The notes under the pieces were generated by a model that was given only the letters and a program-made list of their open reading frames with translations, was not told the origin of the DNA and ran no database searches. DNA of 64,000 nucleotides from Protopterus annectens (Eukaryota; Chordata; Ceratodontiformes; Protopteridae): NCBI RefSeq assembly GCF_019279795.1, contig NC_056733.1, positions 1,997,647,659 to 1,997,711,658 on the forward strand. Direction: 5' to 3'. This document shows positions 1-13,526 of the stretch, in pieces; position 1 is the first letter of the stretch; each line of letters begins with the position of its first letter. A program made the translations under genes and the position numbers.

Positions 1-166
1 CTTTGTCCCTGATATGTTGTTGAATATCCATTCTGAAATCCTTTATTTGTTAAGTGCACATGCTTATTTCTTTCCAAATGTGTCTCCTGCAGTATTGCTA
101 TTTGCACTCTGCATTATTAATAAAATTAAATGCTCTTTCTTTTTTCTATACTTATAAGGCCATATA

Positions 167-171
<5 letters not shown>

Positions 172-196
<25 letters not shown>
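172..196. repeat. (TA)n microsatellite
   Basis: Uninterrupted TA dinucleotides directly abut the left end of the inverted-repeat element that starts at 197. Confidence 0.9.
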
Positions 197-810
<614 letters not shown>

Positions 811-820
811 GTTCCAGGGT

Positions 821-1560
821 AATATGCATTAGTTATTTATTTGACATTTGTTAACCAAGTTGGTCCAACTGGGCTAAAAGCCCGTTTTCAGTGGAGACCT
901 GAGGAGAAGAGCTCCATGTAGTTATACAGTTTTATGAAAATAAGTGAAATCAAAGTTATACAAATGTATAATAGTCAGTCAATGGCAATAACAATTTGGC
1001 AACGGGAATAACAATGGCAATAAAATGATAGCAATATATAATAGTTACACATTTGAGAAATCAAAAACAGGTTATAAATATAATTATGAATAGGTACAAA
1101 AAGACCAACACATGAAAATAAATCACTTTATACATGTTTTTTTTTTTAATATTATTAAAAACTATTTAAGCCAAGCCATTCTATAAGAGTTATTAGAAGT
1201 AATAGGGGAGGAACAAGGTAGAAAAGGAAGAGGTAAGAGTTTATGTGGGGTCATGACTAGGGCAAATACATGATTTAGCTAGGCAATTTTTTAGTTATGT
1301 TTTGAAAGTGTTGGAGTGTGTAATGCTTCTTATGTTGAGTGGGAGTTTGTTCCAGTTATGAGATACTGAATATTTGTATAATAATTTCCCAATAAGCTTT
1401 ACTGAGTTTGTATATTTGAAGAAGAAGTTGGTCAGTGCTGCAGAGTGGGTGTGTAGGGGTATAATAAGATACAAAATTAGCTAGAGAGGAGCAGGCTGTG
1501 AATTTGTTGAGTAAGAAGTGAGTTATATGAAGCTGTGAAAGTTGAAGTCAGTAGGGGAAT
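821..1560 (-). mobile_element. LINE 3' end (family B, L2/CR1 superclade), decayed
   Basis: The family-B tail (TTTATTTATTTGACATTTGTTAACC on this strand, then a conserved block ending in AGCTCC) is at 821-915. Further into the element, the minus-strand translation of about 1290-1440 gives the LINE C-terminal signature SHNWNKLPLNIRS followed by SNTFK, like the WNxLP motif near the end of CR1/L2 ORF2. No long frame remains. The same tail recurs at 6380, 10785, 16303, 24891, 28879 and 51444. Confidence 0.7.
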
Positions 1561-1599
1561 GTGTAACCATTATGATAAAAAGCTGTTGTTCCCACCTAT

Positions 1600-2699
1600 T
1601 AAACCATGAATGTTTTTTTTTAATCTGTATTTCCAACTTGTGGGTTACATGCATAATCTAATGTTTGTCAGGCTGATTTTTATACAGTTGTTTCTTCTCA
1701 TCTCTGTTTGAACATGTGTCATATTTTTAAAGACCCTTTATTCTAATGACAATCCTCAAACAAAACTAAATAAAACTAAATATATTTTCACAACACTTCC
1801 ATCTCCTATTAAACTAAAATACACACAAAACTATGTACATATTAAAAAAATGAAGGATAACTCTTCAGATAGGAACAACTGCACCAGATTGAAAGCTTGC
1901 ATCCACAGGCATTGCCTAAATTAAAATTAAGGTTACCCATGCTAAAGTACATGCTTCGGCCTGTGTTCCTTCTTACACTGATTTCTGTCTGGTCTTTTTT
2001 TATCTCTGTTCCCCTCCCAGCTGTGGAAAACAACTTGTATGCTTTCCTTTCAGAAAACATTAACCTTTAGCCATAAAAAACTGCACTAGCTATCTCTCAT
2101 TAAAATTAAATTGTACACTGTTCATTTAAATGCATTAAAGTATAAGGCTGCTAGGGAGACTGCTATCTTTTATTCACTTCCCATAATTTCAGAGTTAATT
2201 TTCTACTGAATTGCTTGCCATTGTACTTTTAAAGTTTCCATTCGCCTCAGCAAAGAGTGATCAAAGCTGTCAAAATTAAAGGGACACTATCTCGTTCCTC
2301 AAACAGCCTGCCTGCCTCGGACCGAAGGTCAAACAGTAACACCCACTTACCAAATGACCTCCCTTGTTTGTGACATCACTAATGAGATCCCAACAGTTCC
2401 ACCCATGGCATTACATGTCTTTAAAAATGCTGCAAACTTTTATCCCGGTCCTGTTTTACTTCCCTCAGGAATAAGACACTTAACTCTTCGGTTCTCAGCT
2501 TCGTAGGTTATTCTCTACTTCATTCTGCGTGTTTTGTTCAGTAAGTTATAATTTACAGTACTTATATATAAAGTTTAATCATGTTTCTAAAACATGATCA
2601 TGAAATGCAACAGCGTGAAATGGTAGGCATCTGTTGAAAACGGCAATATGTGATACTTTAGAGCATTCTATTTATTTACTTATTATGACACTCTATATG

Positions 2700-2700
<1 letters not shown>
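1600..2700. other. no recognisable gene
   Basis: AT-rich sequence without a convincing coding frame. A 72-codon minus-strand frame at 1842-2060 has no recognisable motif and is probably chance. Confidence 0.5.
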
Positions 2701-3460
<760 letters not shown>

Positions 3461-3655
3461 TTGTTGGGGTAGGAGGTGGGGTTTTTTTATGGGGTTTCTA
3501 AATTAAATAGATTTTGGTGACAGCTGACTCCTTGAATAACTCTTGACAATGTTGCAGCCATACATCACCTGCAAAGCAGACGCTAACAGATCAAAACGAA
3601 GCCTGTTGTTGCGGATGAATTTCAGGCTGCTCAACTCCTTATTTGCCGGTAATCT

Positions 3656-4425
3656 GTACTCAGTCAGGTCTGCTTCATTGAAGCATGTGACCTGACTGGC
3701 TGCAGCAGAAAGTTCTCATTTTTTATTTTGTTCACTTTTTATTTAACTATTATTTATTAATTTTATTTTTAAATATGGGTGCATTACAGGTGCAGATTAG
3801 GGAGGACGTGCATATATCATGTACACATTATACCCCAAGTCCTTATTTTTGCCAATTTTTCCCGTTTGTAAGACGTGTTGTTTTTCTGGCAAATTAGGTC
3901 ACAATAAGTAATCACTGCCGATTGCGTTTCACACTTCATATGCCATGCTAACCCCAGATGTGTTATTGCAGCAACTTTCTTAGTCTATAAGAAGAATATT
4001 TAAAAAGTCTCCCTATTTTGCGACATTTGTTCCACTTTTACTTAGGATTTTGCCCATATTTATTGCTCTGACAGGTAGAGAGGTTCTGTGCTTTGACATC
4101 AACATTATTTTGTACACTGTACATTGGTGTGTGTTTCAGTGGGTGCCATTCTAAAGTAACTAGCACGGTACTCTCTACTCAGTCTGGTCCGCTTCATTGA
4201 AGCATGCAACCTAACTGGCTGCAGCAGTAAGTTCGCATTTTTTATTATGTTCGTTTTTTTATTTTCCTTTTTTTGTTAAATATGGATGGATTACAGGTGC
4301 AGATTAGGGAGGGCATGCTTCTGTCATGTACACGTTATCCCAAAACTACAGTTTTGCCTATTTATCCCATTTGTACTACTTGTGTGGTTTTCTGGCAAAT
4401 TAGTTGACAATAAGTAATGAATGAA
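3656..4425 (+). repeat. diverged direct duplication, about 520-bp spacing
   Basis: The segment at 3656-3915 (TCAGTCAGGTCTGCTTCATT ... ACAGGTGCAGATTAGGGAGG ... CAATAAGTAAT) recurs at 4176-4420 with scattered substitutions and small indels. Each copy holds CAGGTGCAGATTAGGGAGG and a TCATTGAAGCATG core. No coding frame. Confidence 0.75.
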
Positions 4426-4429
4426 ATTA

Positions 4430-5150
4430 CACTAGACCCGACAATTTGGTTTTACACTTCGGACCTGTTCTAAAATTATTTTTAGGCTTGTTTGTAATAT
4501 AATTTTGTATTATTATTTAACTATTTCACTATTGAATACAGTCACAAAATAATGAATGCTTTGAACATTGTACTTTAGGCAGTACAGTCACAGATGTAAA
4601 ATAGTCCTTCAATTAGCACAGGTACAACTCATCAGTCTTAATTACCTAATTCTGGACTTGTGATTTGGGAATATCACCATGTACACAAGCTAAGGTTTAT
4701 TATACAAACTATTAATCAATGATTACCTATAAATTACTCCTTGTCTAGTATGAGTACCCATATTGTACAGAGTGTATATGTATGTGTGTGGGAGGGGGGA
4801 TTGGGTGTGAGGCTGTCAATGTATGACATTCAATAATTTCGGTCCAGGCAAATTGGGACCCAGTCTGAAATGGGAAAGATACATTATGTCTCAGATGCCT
4901 TTATTAAAGCAAATGGGGTCTACCCATGTCCACCTGACATGCATCCATCCTTTTGTGCTGCATTGCCTTTGTAAATTAATTATGCAGTCTCAGTTATTCG
5001 TTTTCCCCCCTTTTTAGCCTCTCTTTCATTTCCTCTCTCTGTCTTTTTATAACATTACTTTGCACCATACACTTCTCTTTCATGAAGCTTTCTTCCTCCT
5101 TAGCCTGGCCTTATTATCCAATTTGTATTGTTACTTTGTGAGGTACTGTT
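4430..5150. other. no recognisable gene
   Basis: AT-rich single-copy-looking DNA. A 64-codon plus frame at 4823-5017 has no recognisable motif. Confidence 0.45.
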
Positions 5151-6960
5151 GTCTTAGGTTTATAGGTTGGTACTAGGCTATCGGCCCTAGGGCCTATGCA
5201 AGCCTAGCCACAACAATTCCCTGGCTATTTCTTTCCACAGTCTTTACTTCCCTGGACCCCTGTCTAGCAGGGCGACTGATTTGATCCCCGGGGTGAATTT
5301 CCTATCTCCCATCCAATCATCAATGTTCCTTTGAAAGAGGGCCAAAGAGGCACTCTGCTTGACATGTATGGGCAGTCTATTCTAGAGTACTGGTAGTCTG
5401 TGGGTCAGGAACCAATCCCTCCAGCATGTTTTGTTCATTGTGATGACAAGGTTTAGATCCCTGGAGCATGTGTCTCTGAGGGATTTAGATTTCTTTATGT
5501 GTAACATGTCCAACAGCTCTGGGTATGACATGACCTTGTATGTTAAGCAGAGATCGCCTCTGAGTAGACGATATGCGACAGAGTATAGGTGGAGTTTTTT
5601 TAGACGGTCAGCATATGGCATCTGCTTTAGGACTTTGATTCTTTTACTGAGGTATTGCTGTGCCCTTTCCAGTTGTTGCAGATGTCTTGATAGGTAAATA
5701 CCAAATGGGGCATTGTCTTCTATAATAGGTCTAACAAGGGATCAGTACAATGGGACAATGACCTCCTTTTTTCTGGATGAAAAGCCCTTAGTGCTGAAGT
5801 GTGCCACATAGAAGGATTTCATGACTGTTGTGGCGATATGGTTATCGAAGGTGAGACCACTGTCCACCTGTGTTCCTAAGTTTCTTATTATACTTTTGTC
5901 ATTTAGTGTACTGCCACCTATGTGGTAATTCATGGGTACAAGTTTTTTCCCAAAGGGGATAACTATACATTTTTGGCATTGAGCTTGAGTCCATGGCTCT
6001 GGCACCAAGCATCTGTTTCTGTAAGGCCCTTTTGTACAATATCCAAATAATTTTGGGATTCAATAATAGCTCCCAGTTTGCACTCATCTGTGAACTTTGC
6101 AAGCCAGAGTCACCTATTGTGGGCCTTTACTGCAGAGAAGTAGATGTCAAACAAGATCGGCCCCAGGAATGAACCTTGAGGTACTCCACTTGTCAGTTGT
6201 CTGGAGCTGGATTTGTAGTCGGCTACTTTTACAGTGTGGGTTATGTCAGTAAGCCATTTGGCAACCCATCTATTGATGTAGGGACTAATGGGCAGCTTAG
6301 TACAGTTATCTATGATTCCAGATTTGGGGATGGTGTGGAAGGCCTTGACTACATCCAGATAGGCTGTGTAAGTTACATGATAATATAATAGCCCGGTCAA
6401 CAAATGTAAAATAAATAAAAAATAAAATGTTACATGGCATTGCAGATCAGGATCGTCAGACTGATGGGGGCAGTAGTTCCCAGGATCCAAGGTGCATCCC
6501 TCCTTGTGTAGTGGGATAATTGTAGCTGTGCACCACTCAGTGGGCACGAAGCCTGAGGTGACGCTATGATTAAAATTTACACTTAGGTGAGGTGCCAGTT
6601 AATTTTGTAGTTCATGTAGTACACAGCCTTGGATGTTGTCTAGTCCCATGGATGCTGTATTCTTAGCTTTGGAGAGTGCGTTTTTTACGTGTGTTGCTGT
6701 TATTACTGGAATTTGGCAATCTTTTGGTATTGAGATGGCCCCTTTAGGGTGAGTGGGGGGGGGGTGAAGGTTGCCTTGAATCAATCTGCCAGAATACTGG
6801 CAATATCCTTGTGATCAGTATATTTAATGACATTCTGTTGTAGCTCAGAGCAGATTTAAGCATTGCCATTTAGATTCTTGACATAGCTATAGAATGCCTT
6901 GTGGTTGTCTTAGCTTTGAACATTAACCCTTTGTCTCAACTTACATCTTTATTGAAAGAA
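5150..6960 (-). mobile_element. CR1-type LINE, 5'-truncated and decayed (copy 1)
   Basis: Read on the minus strand this is CR1 ORF2 in broken frames. About 6780-6600 matches the start of the RT domain (KNALSKAKNTASMGLDNI), 6547-6110 the central RT including SGVPQGSFLGPILFDIYFS, and 6008-5742 and 5621-5382 the C-terminal region (MPYADRLKKLHLYSVAYR, CWRDWFLTHRLPVLW). The 3' UTR ends near 5157. Frameshifts and stops separate the pieces. The same domains are contiguous at 45317-46834. A 49-bp tail of another LINE is inserted at 6380-6428. Confidence 0.85.
6372..6436 (+). mobile_element. 49-bp LINE 3' tail inserted into CR1 copy 1, with 8-bp target duplication
   Basis: The 3' end of the family-B LINE (TAGCCCGGTCAACAAATGTA then AAATA repeats) occupies 6380-6428. 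It is flanked by GTTACATG at 6372-6379 and 6429-6436 and splits the CR1 RT frame. This is an extremely 5'-truncated retrotransposition. Confidence 0.75.
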
Positions 6961-7777
6961 AATATCTATGACTGGCATTCTTTTTGGGCTCCAGGTTTTT
7001 TAACCAACCATTGGATTCAAACTTTGGCAACATGTTAAAAAAAGCATGACATACCTTCTATTATCCTTTGGTTTGGGTCACCTTTGCTTAATTAATTTTT
7101 TTCCTAAACAGTTACCACTGTGCTACCCTGGTAAATAACGTGTTGAAAGGATTCAAGGAAAAGTAAAGTTGAACAGTAACACTGCATTTATTTCCTAATT
7201 CTTAGTTTTCCATTCAAGTTATCCATACAGGAAAGAGTTGTACAAACATAAAAAACATCCATGTCAAACCACATAGAAAATCATTGGTTCTACAGAAGGT
7301 GTAGGGTAATTACAACTTTGAGACAGAGAAGATGAAAATCATTTGCATAATGTATTGATACTGGGGGTGAGCATATATGAGTCCTATGGCCAATTGTTAG
7401 TTTGTGATGGGGTTGTGGCAGGCAGTGCTTAGGGCAGTAATTCACCTTGGTCTAGCCTTGTATATAGTGTTGCCGAAATGAATCATTGCTACAACTACAT
7501 GCCATTGGCTTTGTATGTGCTTCTTTCAGATGTTACAACATGGTGAGGTACACAGGCCTCTCACAATACAAAAACAAATGTCACTACAGTTCCTTAGGTG
7601 TATACTTCATTTAAAACAGTACAGCATGAACTAAAAGGTTAGGTGGTCTGGTAGTAACAGGATGACACTTAGACTTGAAGTGTCCCAGGGGACCCAACTT
7701 GACATTTGTTGGGTACCCCACAGTGCTACCACTGGTCTTGTGCTACCTGTAATTATTATTACTACAGCAAACCCCGC

Positions 7778-7780
<3 letters not shown>
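6960..7780. other. no recognisable gene
   Basis: No motif-bearing frame or clear repeat structure was seen. Confidence 0.4.

Positions 7781-7782
<2 letters not shown>

Positions 7783-7854
<72 letters not shown>
7783..7854. repeat. (TG)n microsatellite
   Basis: About 36 TG dinucleotides, then an alternating GCATGCGCGCATGCGTGTG stretch with Z-DNA-like composition. The cysteine/valine and histidine/threonine frames across it are repeat translations. Confidence 0.95.
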
Positions 7855-7855
<1 letters not shown>

Positions 7856-7869
7856 ATGCGCGCATGCGT

Positions 7870-8700
7870 GTGTCTCTGTTTGACTGAACATTGCTCTGCA
7901 ATTTTTCTTAGGAGCAGTGTTACAAGACAGATAAAAATTTATGACAACATACTGTCAGTACATGGCCAAGGCTATGGCATCCATTTATTTCATTTAGTGA
8001 GGAACCTCTGTGGACGTTCCAGTTGTTGGACTATGCCTTGGCATATTTATCAAGAACAAATCACTGTTGTCTGATAAATTGCCTTTCGCTGAGGTATAAA
8101 CTCTGCATAATAATTCTTGTTGATAAACTTTATGTTCATGCACAAGAATACTCAATTGTGGAAAAGGAACAAACAGGCAATTAAAGAACTGCATAAGGAG
8201 CAAAGGATCATTTGTTGGTAAATAAAGTCATGATGGATAACTGTAAAAAGGGTAAGAATGTATGTATGGCAACGAATGTCCCTAAAAAAACATTGACAAG
8301 TAAACCACCATCATGGGTAAAATATTGCTTATAAATGTATAAGAGAAACATGACACTGATAAACTATATTACAAAGATCATGCAACAGTGGCAGACCACT
8401 TGGCAAATTAGTCTTGACAAAGGACAATTGATTATTCCAGGGAATGAAATATATAGGGGCTATTCCAGTTACCACCTTTATTTGCTCTTGCCCTAATTCT
8501 GTAGGAGAGGACGACTTAACTAGTTAGGTCATGCCTAAATATTATGCTCCTGTAAAACAGCATTGTGTAAACACTTATCTTCTGTCTGTCAGTGATTTAC
8601 AACATAATAGCTCATTAGATGACTAACCGAAAGCACAACTGCAAGTAGTCAGAACTTGTTCACATGACATAATGAAGTCATTTGTTCTTGATAAATATGC
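7870..8700. other. no recognisable gene
   Basis: No coding motif on either strand; short frames at 7994-8203 (minus) and 7706-8074 (plus) run through or beside the TG repeat. Confidence 0.4.
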
Positions 8701-8714
8701 CATATACACCATGC

Positions 8715-8767
8715 AGGTTAACTCTTTAGTAAGAGCATTGCAGGTTAACTCATAAGTAAGAGCATTG
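8715..8767 (+). repeat. 27-bp tandem duplication
   Basis: CAGGTTAACTCTTTAGTAAG AGCATTG is followed at once by a near-identical copy with CATAAG in place of CTTTAG. Confidence 0.75.
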
Positions 8768-8939
8768 CTTTTCCTGTTGCTCTCCATGTTCTTGCCGGTT
8801 CAGTGTTTGCATGTGAACAATTTTTATTCATAGCTACCTCTTTGTTCAAAAATGCTAATATCTCTTAACCAGAAGTTAAACTACTGCATCAGTGCCTGTG
8901 TTTTCATAATTATAGCCTTCTATTACCTGTGCTTAAATA

Positions 8940-9260
8940 TCTCCAGCAGTTAATGCATCCCATTTCATATCCAGTGTCGCTAAAATGTCTTATTCTTTCT
9001 TTTCCTCTTTGTATCCATTTAGCATATTTGTTAAGTTCCACAAGATCCACATAATCTCCAATATGTCTCTTTGTCCTTTTCTTGGCAGTCGTTCAATTCC
9101 TTTCACCTTGTGTCACAATTCACTAAAAAACATCTGCAGTTTGTCAGTACATTGCTTATTGTTATTATTTTCCTTTTGGTGACACAATTGTCTTAATTGC
9201 TTTATAGTTTTCTATATTCGATACTTCCATGATGGCATGTGATACCGCCCCTTCCTTTCC
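8940..9260 (-). mobile_element. fragment of an R2/NeSL-like LINE relic
   Basis: Short blocks match the better preserved relic at 53560-54430, for example TATAGTTTTCTATATTC ... CCATGATGGCAT (9207-9239 versus about 54395-54430) and CCCATTTCATATCC (about 8960 versus about 42335). No frame survives. The assignment rests on these local matches only. Confidence 0.4.
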
Positions 9261-9294
9261 ATGATGGTGTGTGATACCTCCCCTTCCTTTCCAT
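9227..9294 (+). repeat. about 34-bp tandem duplication
   Basis: CCATGATGGCATGTGATACC GCCCCTTCCTTT is followed by a second copy differing at three positions (ATGGTGTGTGATACCTCCCC). Confidence 0.75.
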
Positions 9295-9865
9295 CGCTAA
9301 CATGTGTTTCTGTGTTAGAACTTGTTCACTTATTTATTTTGGTGATGGTTTATATATCTTGTTTACTTCCCTTACATGGCATGGATCTCTACGAACAGTT
9401 CTAAGTACTGCATTCATTTCTGGTTATCAAACTTAGGACTTCCTGTGTTATAGTGACCGTAACCAGTCTGTTTCTTTCAGTTATATTTCTTTTAAACTGA
9501 GGGCATATTTATTGTTTTCCATTTCCTGCGTGCATTGCGTAGCATCTTCTTGTGGCACATTCTTTTCCATTTCATCCGGTGCCTTCTGTTGCTCTATCAC
9601 ATGGGAACTGACTGGACTTTCACTCCTAAACATTCACTACATTAGTTTCCACAGTTTCCCATTCCATCTTCATCTCCAGCTTCACGTGAATGTTTACATT
9701 GGTTTCCTGTTGAAAGACACCAAAATCTCTACAAATGGCACCTGAACAATTGCTCCGAATTTGACTGTTTTCGCCAATATATTTGCAGATCCATTGTCTA
9801 CAATGTCTGTACTTGATACTTAATTCCAAAGTACTGCATAATCTCAATTTGTTCTTCATACGATC

Positions 9866-10112
9866 ATAGGAGGTTAGTAGGCTATTGGCCCGGAGGCTCT
9901 TATAATCCATGAGGAGACTTTAGCCCATGTTTAGACAATTCAGAACCCAATGCCCCTGTCATGCAGGGACATGCGAGGAATCCCATGGATTTATTTTATT
10001 TTTCCCTTCCAGTTATCCATGATGCACTTAAAAAGGGGTAAAGAGGTACTCTGCTTGATGTGAAGAGGGATTCTGTTCCAAACATGGGTGAGCCTGTGGG
10101 ACACTAACCATT
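9866..10112 (-). mobile_element. CR1 3' end fragment (copy 2), decayed
   Basis: The plus strand reads AGTAGGCTATTGGCCCGGAG, the mutated equivalent of TACTAGGCTATCGGCCC at other CR1 3' ends. It continues with GAGGTACTCTGCTTGATGTG and AGCCTGTGGGACACTAACC, matching 5346-5420 of copy 1. Only the last part of ORF2 and the 3' UTR are present. Confidence 0.7.
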
Positions 10113-10115
10113 CAT

Positions 10116-10605
10116 TTGCCTATATTTCCTCTTCTAATATCTTTGGTGCTTCTCTTTTTGCATTGGTTACTTTTTCTTTCTCCTTTGCATAAATATTACA
10201 CCATATTACATCTCTTTTTCTTTTCCATGTCCATATGTCTTCTTCAGATGATTCCTGATCTTCCTGTTTCTCCCTACTTTGGGGACTTACTCCATCCTAC
10301 TGTGATGTAACCTGTGTTACTCCTTCTACACCTTATCCTTCCCTTCGTAGTTACTCCATGACTTCAACTTCTACTTTTTTAACGTCTGCATTGCTAGTCT
10401 TGTTTTCTGCATTCCATCCTTGTGATGTTATTTTGGTACTGTGAAATTTTCCATATCTGGATGCCTTAGCTTGTATTTCTCTTCCAATATCTTTAGCAAT
10501 GCCTTTTTTAAATCGATTAATTTGGCTTTCTCCTTTGCATACATATTGCACCAGTCCTAATCTCTTTCTTTCCCATGTCACTATTTATTTTTTTATACTT
10601 TTCAA
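10116..10605 (-). repeat. about 355-bp-spaced duplication, possibly N-terminal part of the R2/NeSL-like relic
   Basis: Blocks at 10125-10250 (TCTTCTAATATCTTT ... TTTCTCCTTTGCATA ... ATATTACACCA) recur at 10480-10605. The minus strand of the second copy encodes a 76-codon basic frame (10581-10351; INRFKKGIAKDIGREIQAKA) reminiscent of the basic region before the RT in some R2/NeSL-type LINEs. That resemblance is weak. Confidence 0.4.
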
Positions 10606-10784
10606 ATTCCTCCTGGTTTTGTTGTTTATATTTTTACACTTCCTCAGATGCTTCTTTTTTCAATCAGGTCAGTCTTTGTTTTTCACAAATATGGTTGCAT
10701 CAATGAACACAAACTTTCATTTGAAGCTTCAGACAGTTTTTCTTGCGGACGTATTTTTCTTTCAACTACTTCCTTGCTAAGTCG

Positions 10785-11464
10785 TTTTATTTATTTATTT
10801 CTATAGTGATTATCGGTGAAGTCCACAGGGCCCACAAAGCCCGTATTCAGTTGAGTTCCTGGTGGAAAAGCTCCATTACACTACTTACAGTAAAGATAGC
10901 AGTCCAATAAAAATAAAAGTACAAGTACAAATGCATATCACGTAATACAAAGTGTGAGCAATATTGCCCATACTGGAAAAATATCATGCATATTCACTTG
11001 AACAAATTCACACAGTTAAAGCCAAAGTCAAAAGCTATTTACAATATTTACAGACTGTGAGAGATTGTATGGGAATTAGCTTATGAAGGTTATAGCCAGC
11101 TATAAGATGCTTAGGAACTCAAGAGGATAGCCTCCCAGGGGCTTTGGTTACAGACTTCCAGGTAGGGAGAATGCAGTTACATATTCCATTAGGAGAGGTA
11201 GGTGTAAAGCTGAGTTTTTCACTTGTTTGTGTTTGACATTGTCCTTGGTGTGGAAGGGAGAGAGTTCCATTTCTTACCTAAGGAGAAGGAGAGGAGGAGT
11301 TGTCCAGGAGGACATTTAAGTTTGTGAACATTAAGTTTTGCCGTTCAGATCTGAGAGTTTTCTTTGGGGTGTATGGGGGAAGGATGTTAGTTAGAGCAGG
11401 CCATTTCTTTGTATTAAATATTAGTCTATGTGCTGTACTGAGCTGGAGGAAGTCCATGTACATA
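10785..11464 (-). mobile_element. LINE 3' end (family B), decayed
   Basis: A TTTATTTATTTATTTC tail at 10785 is followed by the family-B block (ACAAAGCCCGTATTCAGTTG ... GAAAAGCTCC). The minus-strand frame 11463-11278 has KKTLRSERQNLMFTNLN, comparable to the C-terminus at 52235-51978 (MLRSSNQELLDIYKPK). Confidence 0.65.
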
Positions 11465-11660
11465 ATCAGCGAGCTCGCTCAGGTTTCTCTTCGTATAGTC
11501 CTGAAAGGTACCTCTCAAGTCATTCACTCCAGCATACACTGTGACTGCCATAACATTACCTGTTGTTGAGAGACTTCAGTGCATGTGTGATATGGTGCAT
11601 TCTGCCACCGGACATACTACTAACTGTCACTTTCTCACTTCTAACTTTCACTTCTCAATT
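11465..11660 (-). mobile_element. CR1 ORF1 esterase fragment (copy 3)
   Basis: The minus strand matches the esterase block of the CR1 ORF1 at 35198-36124: KVTVSSMSGGRMHHITHALK versus KVTVSCLSGARIRHITQALR. DNA similarity continues through the GVNDL region (CAAGTCATTCACTCCAGCAT versus CAGGTCGTTGACACCAGCGT). It is broken by stops and abuts the 3' end of a different LINE at 11464. Confidence 0.7.
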
Positions 11661-11847
11661 ATATGGAAAGAGCAAACAATCATAAGATCGGAACGTGACT
11701 ACTGTGGAGAATAATGCGGCCACATCAGTCAGTATTCCATGTTTCACCATTGAACTTACCCTGCAAAGCAATTTTCTTTACTTGTCTTTGAAATGTTGGA
11801 CCATTCAAGCATGTCTTCTCAGAAAGGATAAATGTGACATGTTGTGC

Positions 11848-11882
11848 ATAGAAGTGCACGTAGTGCATAGAAGTGCACGTAG
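11848..11882 (+). repeat. 19-bp tandem duplication
   Basis: CATAGAAGTGCACGTAG is repeated head to tail with GTG between. Confidence 0.7.
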
Positions 11883-11899
11883 ATCACAGTGTATGTCAC

Positions 11900-13270
11900 A
11901 CATAACTTGTGTCCCATGAGGTTTGACTTGAAAGGTTTTCTTTTTTCATGTTAAATGGCCTCTCCTATTTTTTCACAGCAGCCACTGTTAGCAGCTCCAG
12001 GCAATAATTATGAGAAGGTGGTTGGCACCATTGTGACTTTGCGCATCTTTGTCTTCAGGATCCATGGATTACTTGATTTGGTCTACTCTACTCACAGCAT
12101 TTAGCTCTGTTTCTTTTTGCTTTGTGGGCTTCATGATCATACTGGTACTTATTTAATCTGAATCCTGTCTCCTACTATGGAACCATTTATTTTACTATGT
12201 GGCTGTTAAGTGTACCACACTGTTGACTGTTCAGTTGCCAAAGAGATTTATTTGCATTCCACAGCACTTGTTCTCCTACATTACAGCTGTACATAGCAAT
12301 TCAATGCCCATATGCCAACCTTACCGGTCATGTCTCTCCACCATGTGAATGAATAGGTATCAGGTATTGTTTTTCTTATGATGCAGTATCCTAAACAATA
12401 TTCATTTCCTAGGATAAATAAGCACATACACTACATCTTTTTCAATTCCAGGTAATAAAAGGTCAGTACCTGGACTCGCCAATTTACCCCATATCTAAAC
12501 AAGTCCAGTACATAACCATGGACCTACCTTTGGCTGCTTCCACTGGCAAAAGGTAGATGCACAAGTTACCATCTCATTATCGTCAAGTACTTACTAATTA
12601 TTCACGTACAACTCTGTCACATCTCATTATGTATGTGGTTGACTTGGGGTACAGAAAAGTAACATACATCCCTGCCATCACAAACCCTATGTGCCTGCTT
12701 TATGCCTTTGCTTAGCAGCTTCAGCTGCACTTCCCATTACTTTTGAGCGTTATTCCTATGAATATATACACAATGTAGGGCACACAGTACTGACGGGTTA
12801 TTATACGTTCACACATACATAACTTAGGTGCATTGAGACATATGAGACAGTCAACACTGATCTGCTAACATGCAGTTAGCTGCTGAATAACATAGTGCTC
12901 AATATGCAGTTGAGTATATGAATTTCACCATGCCATTAGAATTGGCATACTGGCCATCAGGGAGTGTATCTTGGTCACAGCACAACTACTTTCAATGCAC
13001 AGTGCAGTACATGTAATTGTGTGAGTTTGTGAGAATGTTCATTTTTCATTCTTCTGCTGTATAGCTGACTTATAAAAAACATCTGTTCCATGTATTAAGG
13101 GTCATTACATGATAATGACATATGTCATGTTTGTCACCAACTGTTTACTACACCTGGCCGCTGCCTAATCTTGTTCTCTGACCATTTGCCTTTTGTTGAG
13201 GTGCTCTGCTGCGAGCATGATTGGATCTTTGCTGTTTCAACATCATCAGTTACAATACACTTGCACTGAT
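11900..13270. other. upstream region of the transposase gene; no feature recognised
   Basis: No coding motif and no inverted repeat matching the region downstream of 23551 was found by eye. The promoter of the downstream gene, or the left end of an element, could lie here. Confidence 0.4.
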
Positions 13271-13317
13271 GCATAATGTACTATTCCTCTACAGTTTGTA
13301 TAACTGGTAGGTACACC

Positions 13318-13526
13318 ATGTCAACTTTGTCCAACAATGGTGGTACGACCAACGGGAGCAAAAAGTCAGTAACACTCTCTGCTCGGAAACGCCTGAAGAA
13401 AGCACTGGATGCTAAATGTGGACGCACATGGATTGCCATTGGTAGTGAATTTGATCGCTGGATGGCTCTCAAGCAGCCTCTACAAGTAAAATTGCACGAG
13501 GAAGTGGCACATTTACCGCTTAACAT
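13318..13526 (+). CDS. transposase exon 1
   Basis: Encodes a serine/asparagine-rich start, then a basic stretch (SARKRLKKALDAKCGRTW) and a helix-like segment (DRWMALKQPLQVKLHEEVA) with the look of a small N-terminal DNA-binding or regulatory region. The donor is ACAT|GTAAGT, leaving two bases of the ATG codon completed by exon 2. An in-frame upstream ATG exists at 13276. Confidence 0.7.

Noticed and set aside
7631-8074. Cysteine/valine and threonine/histidine-rich frames
   Set aside because: Translations of the TG microsatellite.
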